Below are positions 23,103 through 34,949 of a DNA stretch of 64,000 nucleotides, in pieces; within the stretch, counting starts at the first letter, position 1, and each line of letters begins with the position of its first letter. Position numbers and translations under genes: made by a program. Source of the DNA: Simmondsia chinensis (Eukaryota; Streptophyta; Magnoliopsida; Caryophyllales; Simmondsiaceae); assembly GCA_018398585.1 (NCBI GenBank), contig JAGTTD010000006.1, positions 4,166,501-4,230,500 of the forward strand, written 5' to 3'. Below the pieces are notes generated by a model. That model was given only the letters and a program-made list of their open reading frames with translations. It had not been told where the DNA came from and did no database searches.

Positions 23103-23655
23103 AGGGCCTGTTTGACCAAATTGTAAAAATAGAACTATCAGAAGCGCTTTTTCACATAAACACTTTTGTAAAAATTGATTTTCAATATAGGTACTTTTGT
23201 CAAAAAAAATTTTGACTCTTACTTGTACTTCTATTTTTATACGAGAAGTATTATTTTGAAACTTATGTTTAATAATAGAAATCTAACTTTAGCTTCTATT
23301 TACAACAATAGACTAAGTGCCTCAAAGGCTCCTGCACAAGCGAGGTTTGGGAGGAGTGGATGTACGCAGCCTTTCCCTTTCAGGGTGTAATCCTGACGAA
23401 AGGCTGTTTTCGAGGATCCCTAACCTTATGGGGTTGACAACACAAGGACTTCCCAGGAGGTCACCTATCCTGGTACTACTTTTATCCAAGCACACTTAAC
23501 TTCTAAGTTCTAATAGGATCCGATGCCTTAGTGTCTAATAAATAAACTATAACTTTAACTTCTATTCAAAACTAAATTTTTTTTCAAGACAAATATCTTC
23601 TAATCCCAGACAAAATATTTTTTCCTGAAAGCTAGCTTGGCCAAACACATACTTA
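23103..23655. mobile_element. MITE with nested SINE
   Basis: Left end GGGCCTGTTTGACCAAATT and right end CTTGGCCAAACACATAC (reversed GTATGTGTTTGGCCAAG) form imperfect inverted termini. The SINE at 23301-23550 splits the AT-rich interior. Confidence 0.5.
23301..23550 (-). mobile_element. 5S rRNA-headed SINE nested in a MITE
   Basis: Flanked by a 16-bp direct repeat with one mismatch (aactttagcttctatt 23285-23300; aactttaacttctatt 23551-23566). On the minus strand it runs from a 5S-like head (ACTAAGGCATCGGATCC, TTAAGTGTGCTTGG, GTGACCTCCTGGGAAGTCCT, about 23540-23435) into the RTE-like tail ending near 23305. This head extends closer to the 5S 5' end than the copy at 18056. Confidence 0.85.
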
Positions 23656-24249
23656 TTCTATTTTTTTTAATAACAAGGAACCTGATCATCCGGTAAATCT
23701 CTAGCCACGCGATAACTCACACACCAAATGAGTCAGTTAAGTCAACATGTACTTATTCTATATCGTCCATGAAATTATATAAATACAAAAGATGAAGCTA
23801 GTTGAGCTTCAAATTTGAGACTTCCAATCAATAATACAACAATCAAACAAGTCCAGTATTCTAAAAGTGGATAAATATTAAGGTAAATTATATACTTGTA
23901 CTCCAAGGTTCAGAGTATTAATTTTTTAATCCATTAACTTTATAAAATAATCTTTTAGTCTAAAAAGTTATGAAAATTTAATAAATAATCTCAAGTAGTA
24001 ATGTATAAGGGTACAAAACAGACTCTGCTTTCATTCTTTTATATCGCTGTTTGAATTATTTTATTATATACACGTAACTTTTTAAACTAAAAAATATTTT
24101 ACAAAGCTTATAAATTAAAAAATTAATACACTGAACTTTATGATATTGATATGTAATTTACCTAAATATTATGTGAAATTAGGTAAAAGATCGAGTTTTT
24201 TTTTTTTTTTTGATGAAAGATTGGGCCATGATGGGGCTAAGTGGATGAC

Positions 24250-24740
24250 TTTTTTTTGCTAAACGGCATATTTTCAAAAAAAAGTTTAGAAATTTGGCCT
24301 TATTTTAAAAATATTTAGCAAATTGGCCCCTTTTACTGTAACCAAGTGGGTGCATGACATACGGAACATCGTGCAGCAGTGTTGAACGTCGTGCAACGGA
24401 GCCATGCTTTTGCACGCCGTTCCGTATGGCATGCAACAGTGTCATTTTTTTTTTTTTAATTTTACCTCTTTAAAATTTAAAAAATTAAAAAAATTTCTTT
24501 TTAATTTAAATTGTTTTATTTTTTAAACTAAAAATATCCCAGGGGGCGCACTTATCGGCTGATTTATTTGCTTAGGTTCAATCATATACTATTGACTTTG
24601 TACTATTTGTCTATTATGTGCCTTGTACTATTTGATGTGCCCGTGCTTATGCTTTCAGGATGCCTGCTCTCATGACGACATGATATTCAGGTTGGGGGTC
24701 CTCGGAAACAGCCTCTCTTCCACCCGGAAGGGGGAAGGCT
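24250..24740. repeat. Left arm of a ~0.45-kb imperfect inverted repeat
   Basis: Pairs with 25165-25580 continued at 43410-43460. It contains a block with GCACGCCGTTCCGTATGGCATGC-like short inverted words, an AT-rich stretch, and an RTE-type 3' UTR plus tail (about 24542-24822, plus strand) with GGGGTCCTCGGAAACAGCC and a TTG tail. The mirror arm has been opened by the MULE insertion. Confidence 0.8.
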
Positions 24741-24822
24741 GCGTACACCCACCCTCCCCAGACCCCGCTTTCGCGGGAGCCTTTGGCACAGGGACTGTTG
24801 TTATTGTTGTTAAATTATTTTA
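24542..24822 (+). mobile_element. RTE-type LINE 3' end
   Basis: GGCGCACTTATC opens a 3' UTR related to that at 8700-8890, followed by the shared tail from 24690 to the TTG/TTA tract at 24808-24820. The same sequence in reverse orientation, without its tail end, is at 25168-25390. Confidence 0.7.
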
Positions 24823-24829
24823 ATTCTCA

Positions 24830-25164
24830 ATTTTATAATTTGAATAACTAAATACATATACTTTTTAAATTAAAAGGTATATGTATATTATTATTTGAGC
24901 GATTAATAAAGAAGATATAAATGAGGGACACATTTAAATGAGGAGATGGTGATATGTATATTATTATTTAAACTATCTCATACATAAACTATGGTATTAT
25001 AGTACTATTAATAAGGAAGATATAAATGAGGGACACATTTAAATAAAGAGATGTTGATGTTTCCAACAAAAAATTACGAGTTTACGTATTTGTACATTAT
25101 TATTTGAACTATTTTATTAGATACATGTTTATAAAATATATTTTCAAAATTCATATACATTAAC
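24830..25164. repeat. Loop of the inverted repeat, with a short tandem repeat
   Basis: AT-rich. GAGGGACACATTTAAAT(G/A)A and its surroundings occur twice about 112 bases apart (about 24923 and 25031). No gene is present. Confidence 0.55.
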
Positions 25165-25580
25165 TATTGTACGCAGCCTTCCCCCTTTCGGGTGGAAGAG
25201 AGGCTGTTTCCGAGGTCCCCCAACCTAAATATCGTGTCGTCATGGGAGCAGACATCCTGAAAGTATAAGTACGGGCACATCAAATAGTACAAGGCATATA
25301 ATAGGTAAATAGTATAAGGTTAATAGTATGTGATTGAACCTAAGCAAATAAATCAGTCAACAAGTGTGCCCCCTGGGAAATTTGTAGTTTAAAAAATTAA
25401 AATAATTTAAATTAAAAAGAAATTTTTAAATTTTTAAATTTTTTTTAATTTTAAAGAGGTAAAAGTAAAAAAAAAAAAAAAAGGTACTATTGCATGTCGT
25501 ATGGAATATCGTTCAACCACTTAGCTACAATAAAAGGGACTAATTTACTAAATATTTTTGCCAAATTTCTAAATTTTTTT
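25165..25580. repeat. Right arm of the inverted repeat, left part
   Basis: Reverse complement of the left arm, starting at GTACGCAGCCTTCCCCC and ending at AAATTTCTAAATTTTTTT, where the MULE begins. The arm resumes on the other side of the MULE. Confidence 0.8.
25572..25580. repeat. MULE target-site duplication, left (aattttttt)
   Basis: Identical to 43410-43418. The sequence is low-complexity, but the mirror arm near 24283 carries a single uninterrupted equivalent, which supports it as a true duplication. Confidence 0.75.
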
Positions 25581-25902
25581 GGGAAATCGTACGGATTGGA
25601 CCCTCCAGCCCCCCCTTAATGTTTTTTAGACCCCTTTAACCATAAATAGACTCTTTTGGACAAAAATGCCCTCCCACCTCACCTCCCCCCCCATCCGTCC
25701 CCTCTCTCTCTCTCTCTTTCTCTCTCCTCATTTAATGCAAGGCAGGCAAAAGTACACTCTTTTGACCTTTCACTCTTCTTTTCTTCATTTTTTTTTTCCT
25801 TTTGAATTTTTTTTGTCAAAAAAAAAAATATATAATTTCCAAATTTGCCCTTTCTTCTTCTTCCCTCCCAGACCTTGTTTAGGCGTGCTTGAAGTAATTA
25901 AT
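25581..25902 (+). repeat. MULE left TIR, outer terminal module
   Basis: Matches the reverse complement of about 43090-43409 nearly base for base: GGAAATCGTACGGATTGGAC, then a CT-rich tract ending CTCTCTCCTCATTTAATGC (25723-25738), then AAAGTACACTCTTTTGACC and TTTAGGCGTGCTTGAAGTAA. Confidence 0.9.
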
Positions 25903-28868
25903 AAAATCATACACTGGGTATGATTCCTTTTAATGGTGTAAAATGAGCTTATTCAGGTGTATCACAAGAAAGTAGTGGTAAAAGACTTATCATATACAAT
26001 GTATGACAGGTTATAATGGCATAAAATCAACTTTTGCTTTTTGTTTCAAGTAATTAGACGTACAGTTGGATGAAATCGAATCATACACTGGGTATGATGC
26101 GTTTTAATGGTGTAAAATGAACTTATTCAGGTGAATTGCAAGAAATTAGTGGTAAATGACTTGTCATACACAATGTATGATAGGTTATAATGGCATAAAA
26201 TCAACTTTTGCTATTTTTTTCAACTAATTAGGGGTATAGTGGTCTGAAATCGAATCATACAATGGGTATGATGAGTTAAAATGGTGTAAAATAAACTTAT
26301 TCAGGTGTAGTTCAAGCAATTAGTGGTAAATGCCTTGTCATACACAATGTATGATAGGTTATAATGGCAAAAAATCAACTTTTGCTATTTTTTGCAAGTA
26401 ATTACTGGTACAGTGGGCTGAAATCTAATCATACAATGGGTATGATACTCTGAAATGGTCTAAAATGAACCTTTTCAGGTTTTATTAAAACAATTAGTGG
26501 TAAATGACTTATCATACACAATGTATGATAGGTTATAATCGCATGAAATCAACTTTTGCTGTTTTTTTTCAAGTAATTAGACGTACAGTGGGATGAAATC
26601 GAATCATACACTGGGTATGATGAGTTTTAATGGTGTAAAATAAACTTATTCAGGTGTATTACAAGAAATTAGTGGTAAATGACTTGTCATACACAATGTA
26701 TGATAGGTTATAATGGCATAAAATCAACTTTTGCTGTTTTTTTCAACTAATTACTATTACAGTGGGATGAAATCGAATCATACAATGGGTATGATACATT
26801 TTAATGGTGTAAAATGAACTTATTCAGGTTCTTTTCAAGTAATTAGTTGTAAATGACTTATCATACACAATGTATGATAGGTTATAATGTCAAAAAATTA
26901 ACTTTTACTGGTTTTTACTTCTAATTATTGTTACAGAGGGCTGAATCGAATCATACAATGGGTATGATGTGTTTTAATGGTGTAAAATAAACTTATTCAG
27001 GTTTATTTCAAGCATTTAGTTGTAAATCACTAATCATACACAAATTATTATAGGTGTTAATGGCATGAATTCAACTTTTACAGATTTTTGTAGGTAATTA
27101 GTGCTATAGTGGTCTGAAATCGTATCATACACTGGGTATGATGTGTTTTAATGGTGTAAAATAAACTTATTCAGGTTTATTACAAGAAATTAGTGGTAAA
27201 TGACTTGTCATACACAATGTATGATAGGTTATGATGGCATAAAATCAACTTTTACTGGTTTTTTCAACTAATTACTGTTACAGTGGGATGAAATCGAATC
27301 ATACAATGGGTATGATACATTTTAATGGTGTAAAATGAACTTATTCAGGTGTTTTTCAAGCAATTAGTTGTAAATGACTTATCATACACAATATATGATA
27401 GGTTATAATGTCAAAAAATTAACTTTTACTGGTTTTTACTTCTAATTACTGTTACAGAGGGCTGAATCGAATCATACAATGGGTATGATGAGTTAAAATT
27501 GTTAAATATGAACCTCTTCAGGTATGTTTGAAGTAATTAGTGGTAAATGACCTATCATACACAAATTATTATAGGTGTTAATGGCATGAATTCAACTTTT
27601 ACAGATTTTTGTAGGTAATTAGTGCTATAGTGGTCTGAAATCGTATCATACACTGGGTATGATGTGTTTTAATGGTGTAAAATAAACTTATTCAGGTTTA
27701 TTTCAAGCAATTAGTTGTAAATGGCTTCTCATACACAATGTATGATACGTTATAAGGGCAAAAAATCAACTTTTGCTGTTTTTTCAAGTAATTAGGGGTC
27801 AGTGGTATGAGATCGAATCATACATTGGGTATGATTCATTTTAATGGTTTGAAATGAGCTTATTCAGGTTTATTACAAGAAATTAGTGGTAAATGACTTG
27901 TCATACACAATGTATGATAGGTTTTAATGGCATAAAATCAACTTTTACTAGTTTTTTCAACTAATTACTGTTACAGTGGGATGAACTCGAATCATACACT
28001 GGGTATGATGCATTTTAATGGTGTAAAAGGAACTTATTCAGGTGTTTTTCAAGTAATTAGTTGTAAATGACTTATCATACATAATGTATGATAGGTTATA
28101 ATGGCAAAAAATTAACTTTTACTGTTTTTTTCAAGTTATTAGGGGTACAGTGGTCTGAAATCGAATCATACACTGGGTATGATACGTTTTAATGGTATAA
28201 AATTACCTTATTTAGGTATAGTTGAAGTAATTAGCGGTAAAGGTCTTGTCATACACAATGTATGATAGGTTTTAATAGCATAAAATTAACTTTTGCAGGT
28301 TTTTCCATTTATTTAAGGGTACAGTGGTCTGAAATCGAATCATACACTGGGTATGATTCGTTTTAATGGTGTAAAATGAGCTTATTCAGGTGTATTACAA
28401 GAAATTAATGGTAAATGACTTGTCATACACAATATATGATAGGTTTTAATGGCATAAAATCAACTTTTACTGGTTTTTTCAACTAATTACTGTTACAGTG
28501 GGATGAAATCGAATCATACAATGGGTATGATACGTTTTAATGGTGTAAAAGGAACTTATTCAGGTATTTTTCAAGTAATTAGTTGTAAATGACTTCTCAT
28601 ACACAATGTATGATAGGTTATAATAGCAAAAAAATCAACTTTTGCTGTTTTTTTCAAGTAATTAGGGGTATAGTGGTCTGAAATCGAATCATACACTGGG
28701 TATGATTCATTTTAATGGTGTAAATGACCTTATTTAGGTATAGTTGAAGTAATTAGCGATAAAGATCTTGTCATACACAATGTATGATAGGTTTTAATAG
28801 CATAAAATCAACTTTTGCAGGTTTTTCCATTTATTTAAGGGTACAGTGGTCTGAAATCTGCTTATATA
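25903..28868 (+). repeat. Left TIR minisatellite, ~175-bp dimer unit, ~17 copies
   Basis: Each unit has two related halves of about 83-92 bp. One has TCATACACTGGGTATGAT then TTTTAATGGTGTAAAATGAA; the other has TCATACACAATGTATGATAG then TATAATGGCATAAAATCAAC. Both halves start near AAGTAATTAG. Seventeen GGGTATGAT cores are counted. Homologous arrays lie in the right TIR and in Ulp1 intron 5. Confidence 0.93.
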
Positions 28869-28989
28869 CGTGTATTTCAAGTTTTATTGGTGTATGATGC
28901 ACTTCATACACGGTGTATGATGGGTTATATTTGTGTAAAATCAGCGTTTATTTGTGTATTTTTGGGATGTGTATTTGGAAAAAAAATAT

Positions 28990-29125
28990 ACATTTTGAGT
29001 ATATCCGTACAATTTTCCTTCAAAAAGGCCCTCCCATTCACCCCCCCCCCAACCCGTCCCCTTTCTCTCTCCTCATTTAATGCCATCCCATCCGTACCCC
29101 TGCTCTCGCCTCATTTACTTACAGC
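28990..29125 (+). promoter_or_regulatory. Left inner module, probable Ulp1-gene promoter region
   Basis: TATCCGTACAATTTTCCTTC, AAAAAGGCCCTCCC, a C-run and CTCTCTCCTCATTTAATGC repeat the plan of the outer TIR module in the same orientation. The last motif recurs in part at about 29105. A mirror copy lies at 40920-41020 upstream of the transposase. Position and pyrimidine richness suggest a promoter or leader; no TATA box is obvious. Confidence 0.5.
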
Positions 29126-29358
29126 TGTAAAACCCCTTCCCGCCTTTCTGTCTTCCCCATAAGCAACTTGTTTTACAAGCCACCAGTCACTCTCCTCTTT
29201 CTCTCACCCGTTCATTCTCTCTCTCCTCTTTCCGAATTTGTTCATCCTCTTTCTCCTCTACTTCAGCTGCGATTGTCGTTCCCGTGGGTCTGACCTCTGT
29301 TTTCACACCTTCATCCTTGATCTATAGCTGCTCCAGTCTTTAATCACCATTTTCGAAA

Positions 29359-29777
29359 GTGAGTAAGAGTTATTTTTGTAGGGTTTAGGGTTTTGATGCT
29401 CCAATGTATAATATCCGTTTGTTTCGTACCATTTCCTGAACATAGTGCATAGTATTTGTTAGGGTTTAGGGTTTTGGTGTTAGTGGCTTTGTGATTAGTG
29501 TTTTTTATTTGTGTAAAATGATCTTCTGCATGTTTTGTGGTTTTTTTTCACGTAAAATCGACCTTTGTGGTATAATGAACTTCTGCATGTTTCATATGAG
29601 CAACCATACAGTGTGTAGGATTGGTTTTAATGGTGTATAACCAACTTGTGTTTGTGTATTATAAGTAATTAGTGGTGGTGTATAATCAATCATACACTCT
29701 GTATGATTTGTTTCAATAGTGTAGAACCAAAGTGTGTCTGTTTGTGTTCAGTTAATGGTGTATTGCTTTTATTTCAG
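29359..29777 (+). other. Probable 5' UTR intron of the Ulp1 gene, with telo-boxes
   Basis: Donor GTGAGT at 29359 and acceptor TTTCAG at 29777 bracket the interval just before the ATG. It holds TAGGGTTTAGGGTTTT at about 29379-29394 and again at 29460-29475 (telo-box on either strand), and two copies of the 83-bp monomer (ACCATACAGTGTGTAGG near 29604; ATCATACACTCTGTATG near 29690). Confidence 0.55.
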
Positions 29778-32700
29778 ATGGCATTTTACACACGTAGGAA
29801 GAGCCGTCCTGCCGTTGAGGTTGATTACATTTTCCCGAGGGGTTTCTGGAAATTCCTCCAAATCAACCAAATAGGTTTGTCAACCAAGGTTGTTACGGAG
29901 ATAAAGGAAATCTTGAAGGACGACGAAGCCAAGGTTTGACACTGTATCCATTTTAATTATGTTGACTTTTGACAATGACATTTATGATACCATATTAACT
30001 AAAAGTGTTTTGCATTACAGCTTGCCCTTGCCTCACAATACAATGTCGGGCATCTGCTTGGGCTGAGTGAGACCAATGTCAGCTTCTGGCATAGTTTCAT
30101 TCACGTTGTCCTTCTCCACTAGGTGGCCAACCCCAATCCCGAGGAGTTATCATTCTTATTTGGTGGGAAGGTAGTGCACCTTGGGAGGAGGGAGTTTTGC
30201 ATTCTCACCGGCTTGAGATATGCCGGTGTGGAAGATGTACGCGGTGGTCCCAACAGGCTGGTTGCCAAGTATGTCATGAGGGGGAAGATGACTAGGCAGC
30301 AGCTTTTTGATGCATGCAGAACCTGCTCCATCATGGAGGACCAGGTTAAGCTTGCTGTTGCGTACCTGGTCGAGGGTCTACTGTTCTCCAAACGCAAGCG
30401 AATGGGCATTGACCCGAACATCCTGGCCCTCGTGGACGATGTGGACTCTTTCAATCGTGTTGCATGGGGATCCTTGAGCTGGAAATTCTTGGTGCGGAAA
30501 CTCAAGGATTTCGCTGCAAGAATGCACCACGGTTTGGAGAATACCTACTCCGTCCACGGGTTCTACGATGTGGTTTCCATATTTGCCCTGGAAACCCTTC
30601 CAGAACTTGCCAAGGTTGGGGCGGTGAGGGTTGGCGACCAGCCTCTTGGGCGGATCCTTAACTGGAAGATGTCCGTTAAGGCTCCGTACCCCGCTCTGCT
30701 CTCAACGGTATTTGATCAGGTAATAAATACACTATGTTGTTATTGTTTTACTACTGTATGTTTCATATATTTTGGGTTAGAAGTGTGTTTTGTAATTTTA
30801 CTAACGTGTATATGATGTATCTTCCTTCGATCAGCAATTGAATGCCGAACCGATTAGACTGACGAGTGCGGAAGCCGGTCAGCCTAATCTACAAGGCATT
30901 CCCTATGCTGAGGATGCCGAGGAGGGGTTTCAATCTCCTGTTATGGCAATGCCAGCAGAGCTTGGTGAGGAGCCACAACCATTGGCAACTCAACCTCCGT
31001 TGCCGGCATCCAGGGAGGACCCATATCCTACGTCAACCAATTCGGCAGACCAATCGGTATGATGAATTATTTTGTGTTTATTTAATCGTATTTTTATCCG
31101 TGTGGATACTACATTATTCAAATTTGCTGATTATGCCAATTTGGAGGACTTATTGCAGGTTATGGAGATACTCGAAGCGATGGATAAAGAGGTGCAAATG
31201 GTACGGATGCAGCTTGAAGCGCACCAGCGAATGCTGCAAATGTACGAACGACGGTTTGAGGCTCAGGATGCACTGATTAAGGAGCTGCTCTCATACCGTC
31301 AAGCGCAGGCCGCATCGCCGCACTTATGTTCATCGACTTCCGCTCATCCATCCCCGATTGAGCAAGCCATAATAGTTTCTCCTGTACGTACTGGGTAAGA
31401 CACTAGATTCCTTGTTAGTGTCCTAATTTGTTATGTTTTCATGCATGTTGATGCTTATTGACTTTTGCTATGTGCTATGCCATCTAGGGCCGAGGAAAAT
31501 GTCTTCAAGGAACCATCGTCACCGCATGTCGAAGGCGTTGAAAACTTGTTGACATTGTCCGAGACAGTGTGTAGTTTGGGGCAAGAGAGGAGGGACCCCA
31601 AGCCAAACCCCAAGTACAAAGGTGAGGAATGGACTGCGGAGGGTAAGAGCAAACGGGCAAAAATTACCCATCCTGGACCGGAGCCAGTTCTGCCCTTCAA
31701 TCCATTCCAGCCTCCCTCCGACAAAGACATAGAAGATTTTGAAGATTTTTACAAAAGTTTCCACGCAACGGTCGCTAAGTGAGTGTTATTTTTCACGATG
31801 CTTTTTGATAATTTGTATGTAAAAGTTTCTAGAATGCATCTTTCTTAGGTGTGTTTCAAGTAATTAGTGGTGTTTGAAAGAAAATCATACACTGTGTATG
31901 ATGCACTATCATGGTATCAAGTGAACTTATTCAAGTGTATTTTAATTAATTAGTGGTAAATGATTTGTCATACACAATATATGATAGGTTATAATGGCAT
32001 AAAATCAACTTTTGTTGTTTTATTCAAGTAATTAGGGGTACAGTGGTCTGAAATTGAATCCTACACTGGGTATGATGCGTTTTAATGGTGTAAAATGATT
32101 CGATTCAGGTGTATTTTAAGCAATTAGTGGTAAATGACTTGGCATACACAATGTATGATAGGTTTTAATGGTATAAAATCAACGTTTGCAGTTTTTTTAT
32201 GTAATTACTGTTACAGTGGTCTGAAATCGAATCATACACTGGGTATGATGCATTTTAATGGTGTAAAATGATTCGATTCAGGTGTATTTTAAGCAATTAG
32301 TGGTAAATGACTTGGCATACACAATGTATGATAGGTTTTAATGGCATAAAATCAACTTTTGCAGTTATTTTTATGTAATTACTGTTACAGTGGTCTGAAA
32401 TCGAATCATACACTGGGTATGACTCATTTTAATGGTTTAAAATGAGCTTATTCAGGTTTATTACAAGAAATTAGTGTTAAAAGACTTGTTATACACAATG
32501 TATGATAGGTTTTAATGGCATAAAATCAACTTTTGCTCGTTTTTCAAGTAATTACTGTTACAGTGGTCTGAAATCATCTTTCTTATGGTATGCTTATATA
32601 TCGTGCTTGGTGTTGTATATTACAGAGATTTCAAGACCCCCTTTCCGTTACCTAATGATCAACGAATGGATTTCTCTGTTTTGACTGTGACGACGGGTCA

Positions 32701-33823
32701 ATTTTGGTATCGGTTGAGAAACGAGGATGCCTGGCTTACTGATGAGGTATGTTTCCCATCATGATAGTTTTGCCGTGTGTCAACTAATAAGTAAAATCAA
32801 CCTGTGTTAAATCTACTTATGTTATTGTGTATTAAGTAAGTGTTGTATTACTAGTCATACACCGTGTATGGTTGATGCTAAAGGTGTAAAATCAACCTGT
32901 GTTAGTGTGTTTTGAATAAAGAGTGGTGTATGATTAGTCATAGGGTTCAACTGTGTAAAATGAACTTATTTATGTGTGTAAAATCAACTTGTCTCAACTA
33001 ATTAGTTTTGAATCGCAGGAAATGGATGTAATTCTGCACTACATTTTGGAGAAGAAACATCAGTGGCTAGAGCAATTCGACCAGAGGGCAACATGCACGG
33101 ACACAACTGTTGCTCCTCAAGTTGGACCCCTACTAAAACAGATTCAAAACAGTGGAATCCCGCTTGAGTCAGCTTTTACTGACTTTGATTCGTTGATCAT
33201 TAAGTTCCTTGCCCGGGATGCCACGTATGGGGTCAGCTGCCACAACGTGGATCGGATATACATGCCCATTAATCAACCTAATCAACATTGGTTCCTTGCT
33301 GCCATCCATCTTAATGATTGGCGGATACAGGTATTTGATTCCTTGTACGCCGCCAAATCCAGGGCAGCAAGATTAGAACATGTGGAACCAATTGCAAAAT
33401 TGCTTCCACATGCTCTAGCGTTGGTTAATTTTTGGGATGTCCGAAAGGACCTCATACAGTTCAAGGGCAAGCCTTTCTCGGTAACTTACAAACGGAATGA
33501 ATGTCCACAACAAGGGGGGTATGACATCTACTTCCCATGCAATTTTACTATTCCGTTCATTTGGACTTTTGGTTATGAAGTGGATGCAAAATAGTCATTA
33601 CTTGCAATGATGTACAATTTCTGACTGTGAAATCTGTATTAATATTAACTGCAGGTCAGACTGTGGAATTTTTGTTGTAAAGTTCATAGAGTTTTTGCTT
33701 ACCAAAGGACTGAGCATCTCCCAATGCACGCAAGAGCAGATGGAGAAATTGCGGCTGTATACTTCCGTACACTTCTACAGACACGGAAGGAATAAACGGC
33801 TTCAATTGCATGCATGTCCATAA
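29778..33823 (+). CDS. MULE-borne DUF1985/Ulp1-like cysteine protease, one in-frame stop
   Basis: Eight exons keep one frame: 29778-29933, 30021-30719, 30835-31056, 31159-31394, 31488-31778, 32626-32746, 33019-33518 and 33655-33823 (2394 nt, 797 codons plus stop). All introns are GT-AG. Exon 2 carries a DUF1985 domain (FLFGGKVVHLGRREFCILTG). Exon 4 is probably coiled coil (MEILEAMDKEVQMVRMQLEA). Exons 7-8 form a C48 peptidase: His665 in NQHWFLAAIH, Asp682 in VFDSL, Gln739/740, and Cys745 in SDCGIFVVKF. Ulp1 enzymes cleave SUMO from conjugates; the role of transposon-borne forms is unknown. A TAG at 30120-30122 (codon 86) interrupts exon 2 where CAG is likely. Intron 5 (847 bp) is mostly TIR-type minisatellite and intron 6 holds monomers. 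Confidence 0.9.
31845..32580 (+). repeat. TIR-type minisatellite inside Ulp1 intron 5
   Basis: About four ~175-bp units identical in plan to the TIR arrays (CTGGGTATGA and ACACAATGTATGATAGG cores alternating), between donor 31779 and acceptor 32625. Confidence 0.9.
32800..33000 (+). repeat. Diverged 83-bp monomers in Ulp1 intron 6
   Basis: GTCATACACCGTGTATGG (near 32853) and flanking GGTGTAAAATCAACCTGTGT repeats show two to three monomers within the 272-bp intron 32747-33018. Confidence 0.75.
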
Positions 33824-34160
33824 AATTATGTTATTCATTATACATTGTTTTCATTATACTGAAAGTTGTATGTAATAAAAATGCATACTTGTACCAAAGG
33901 ATTTACATTGTATTCATTATGTTGAAAGTTGTATGTAATATTGTATATTTCGATGTTGTTGTATATTCCTATTGATGTATTTTCAAATGTTGTAATAAAA
34001 ATGTATACTTGTACCAAAGGATTTACATTGTATTCATTATATTGAAAGTTGTATGTAAGTTTACAGATATTTCGATGTTGTTGTATTTTCCTATTGATGT
34101 ATTCACACGTGCAAAGGTTGTTATTAACCATTCAAACTCATCCTACACCGTTTATGATTG
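33824..34160 (+). repeat. Ulp1 gene 3' flank with a 120-bp tandem duplication
   Basis: CTTGTACCAAAGGATTTACA recurs 120 bases apart (near 33889 and 34009), with GAAAGTTGTATGTAATA around it. AATAAAA occurs near 33874 and 33994 and may be polyadenylation signals. No protein gene is seen. Confidence 0.65.
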
Positions 34161-34199
34161 GTTATACACCACTAAGTACCTAAAACACAATTGTAGAAC

Positions 34200-34920
34200 T
34201 TGATTTTTCACCCATATAACTCATCATACACAGCGTATTAATGGTGTGACACCAATAATTTCCAACAAACTTAAAAATACATGCACAGCCCGTGATTTTA
34301 CCATACATAAAACTCGTCATACACTGTGTATGATACGTAGAACTTGACACACATTAAAACCCTGCATACAATTTGCATGACAAACTGGACATATATAACT
34401 GCTGGAACTACATACAGTTGTCCCTCTGCATATGTTGTCTGTAAAGTGCATCCACTGCATGCATACAAAGTTCAAGATCCTTATCATGCGGATGAAGTTC
34501 ACACCATTACAACTCATCGTACACCGTACACCATGTGTGATTGATCATACACCACTAATTGCTTGGTAGGCCGTTGATGAAACATGATCCGTAGAAGTGC
34601 CACCTCTCTTTGTGTCTCAGCTGTCACTGGCCCACCACCGCCGCTGCTAGAGCCACTTACATTAGGAATTTAAACGGGTCGATATATTGAGGACCGTATA
34701 TGCTTGGCTTCCTGTCCATCTTATCCCTTTATAGGGGGAGAACCATGGGAGAGGGGTATGATAAAGTAGGTGGTAGTTGAGGTTATTAAATGCCTTGCTT
34801 TGTAGTCCATTATGACCCCCTGAACATTCAATGTTCAACCACCAACCAACCCAACCGCTCAGCCTCATCCATATAAATCAACAAGGGCATTTATATTGCT
34901 TGGTACACAGTTTCATTGAT
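34200..34920. other. MULE intergenic segment between the convergent genes
   Basis: Scattered degenerate monomers (CATACACTGTGTATGATACG near 34318; CATACACC near 34548) precede a more complex, less repetitive stretch at 34560-34900. Minus-strand translation of 34560-34660 gives a Ser/Gly-rich fragment, but there is no supporting splice structure, so no gene is called. Confidence 0.45.
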
Positions 34921-34949
34921 GGTTGTGGCAATTATAGTGTTTCGAATAC

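Noticed and set aside
25666..25923. Short protein gene at the MULE end (and its mirror at 43073-43336)
   Set aside because: The identical frame appears in both TIRs because they are inverted copies; the translation is CT-repeat-derived and has no domain.
25903..28868. CRISPR-like array of repeats and spacers
   Set aside because: Units are ~175-bp directly adjacent diverged repeats with no unique spacers, inside a plant transposon.
30119..30505. Minus-strand gene opposite the Ulp1 gene
   Set aside because: Shadow of exon 2; the plus frame joins seven other exons in phase.
34560..34660. Third MULE gene (Ser/Gly-rich minus-strand fragment)
   Set aside because: About 30 readable residues without start, splice support or recognisable domain.
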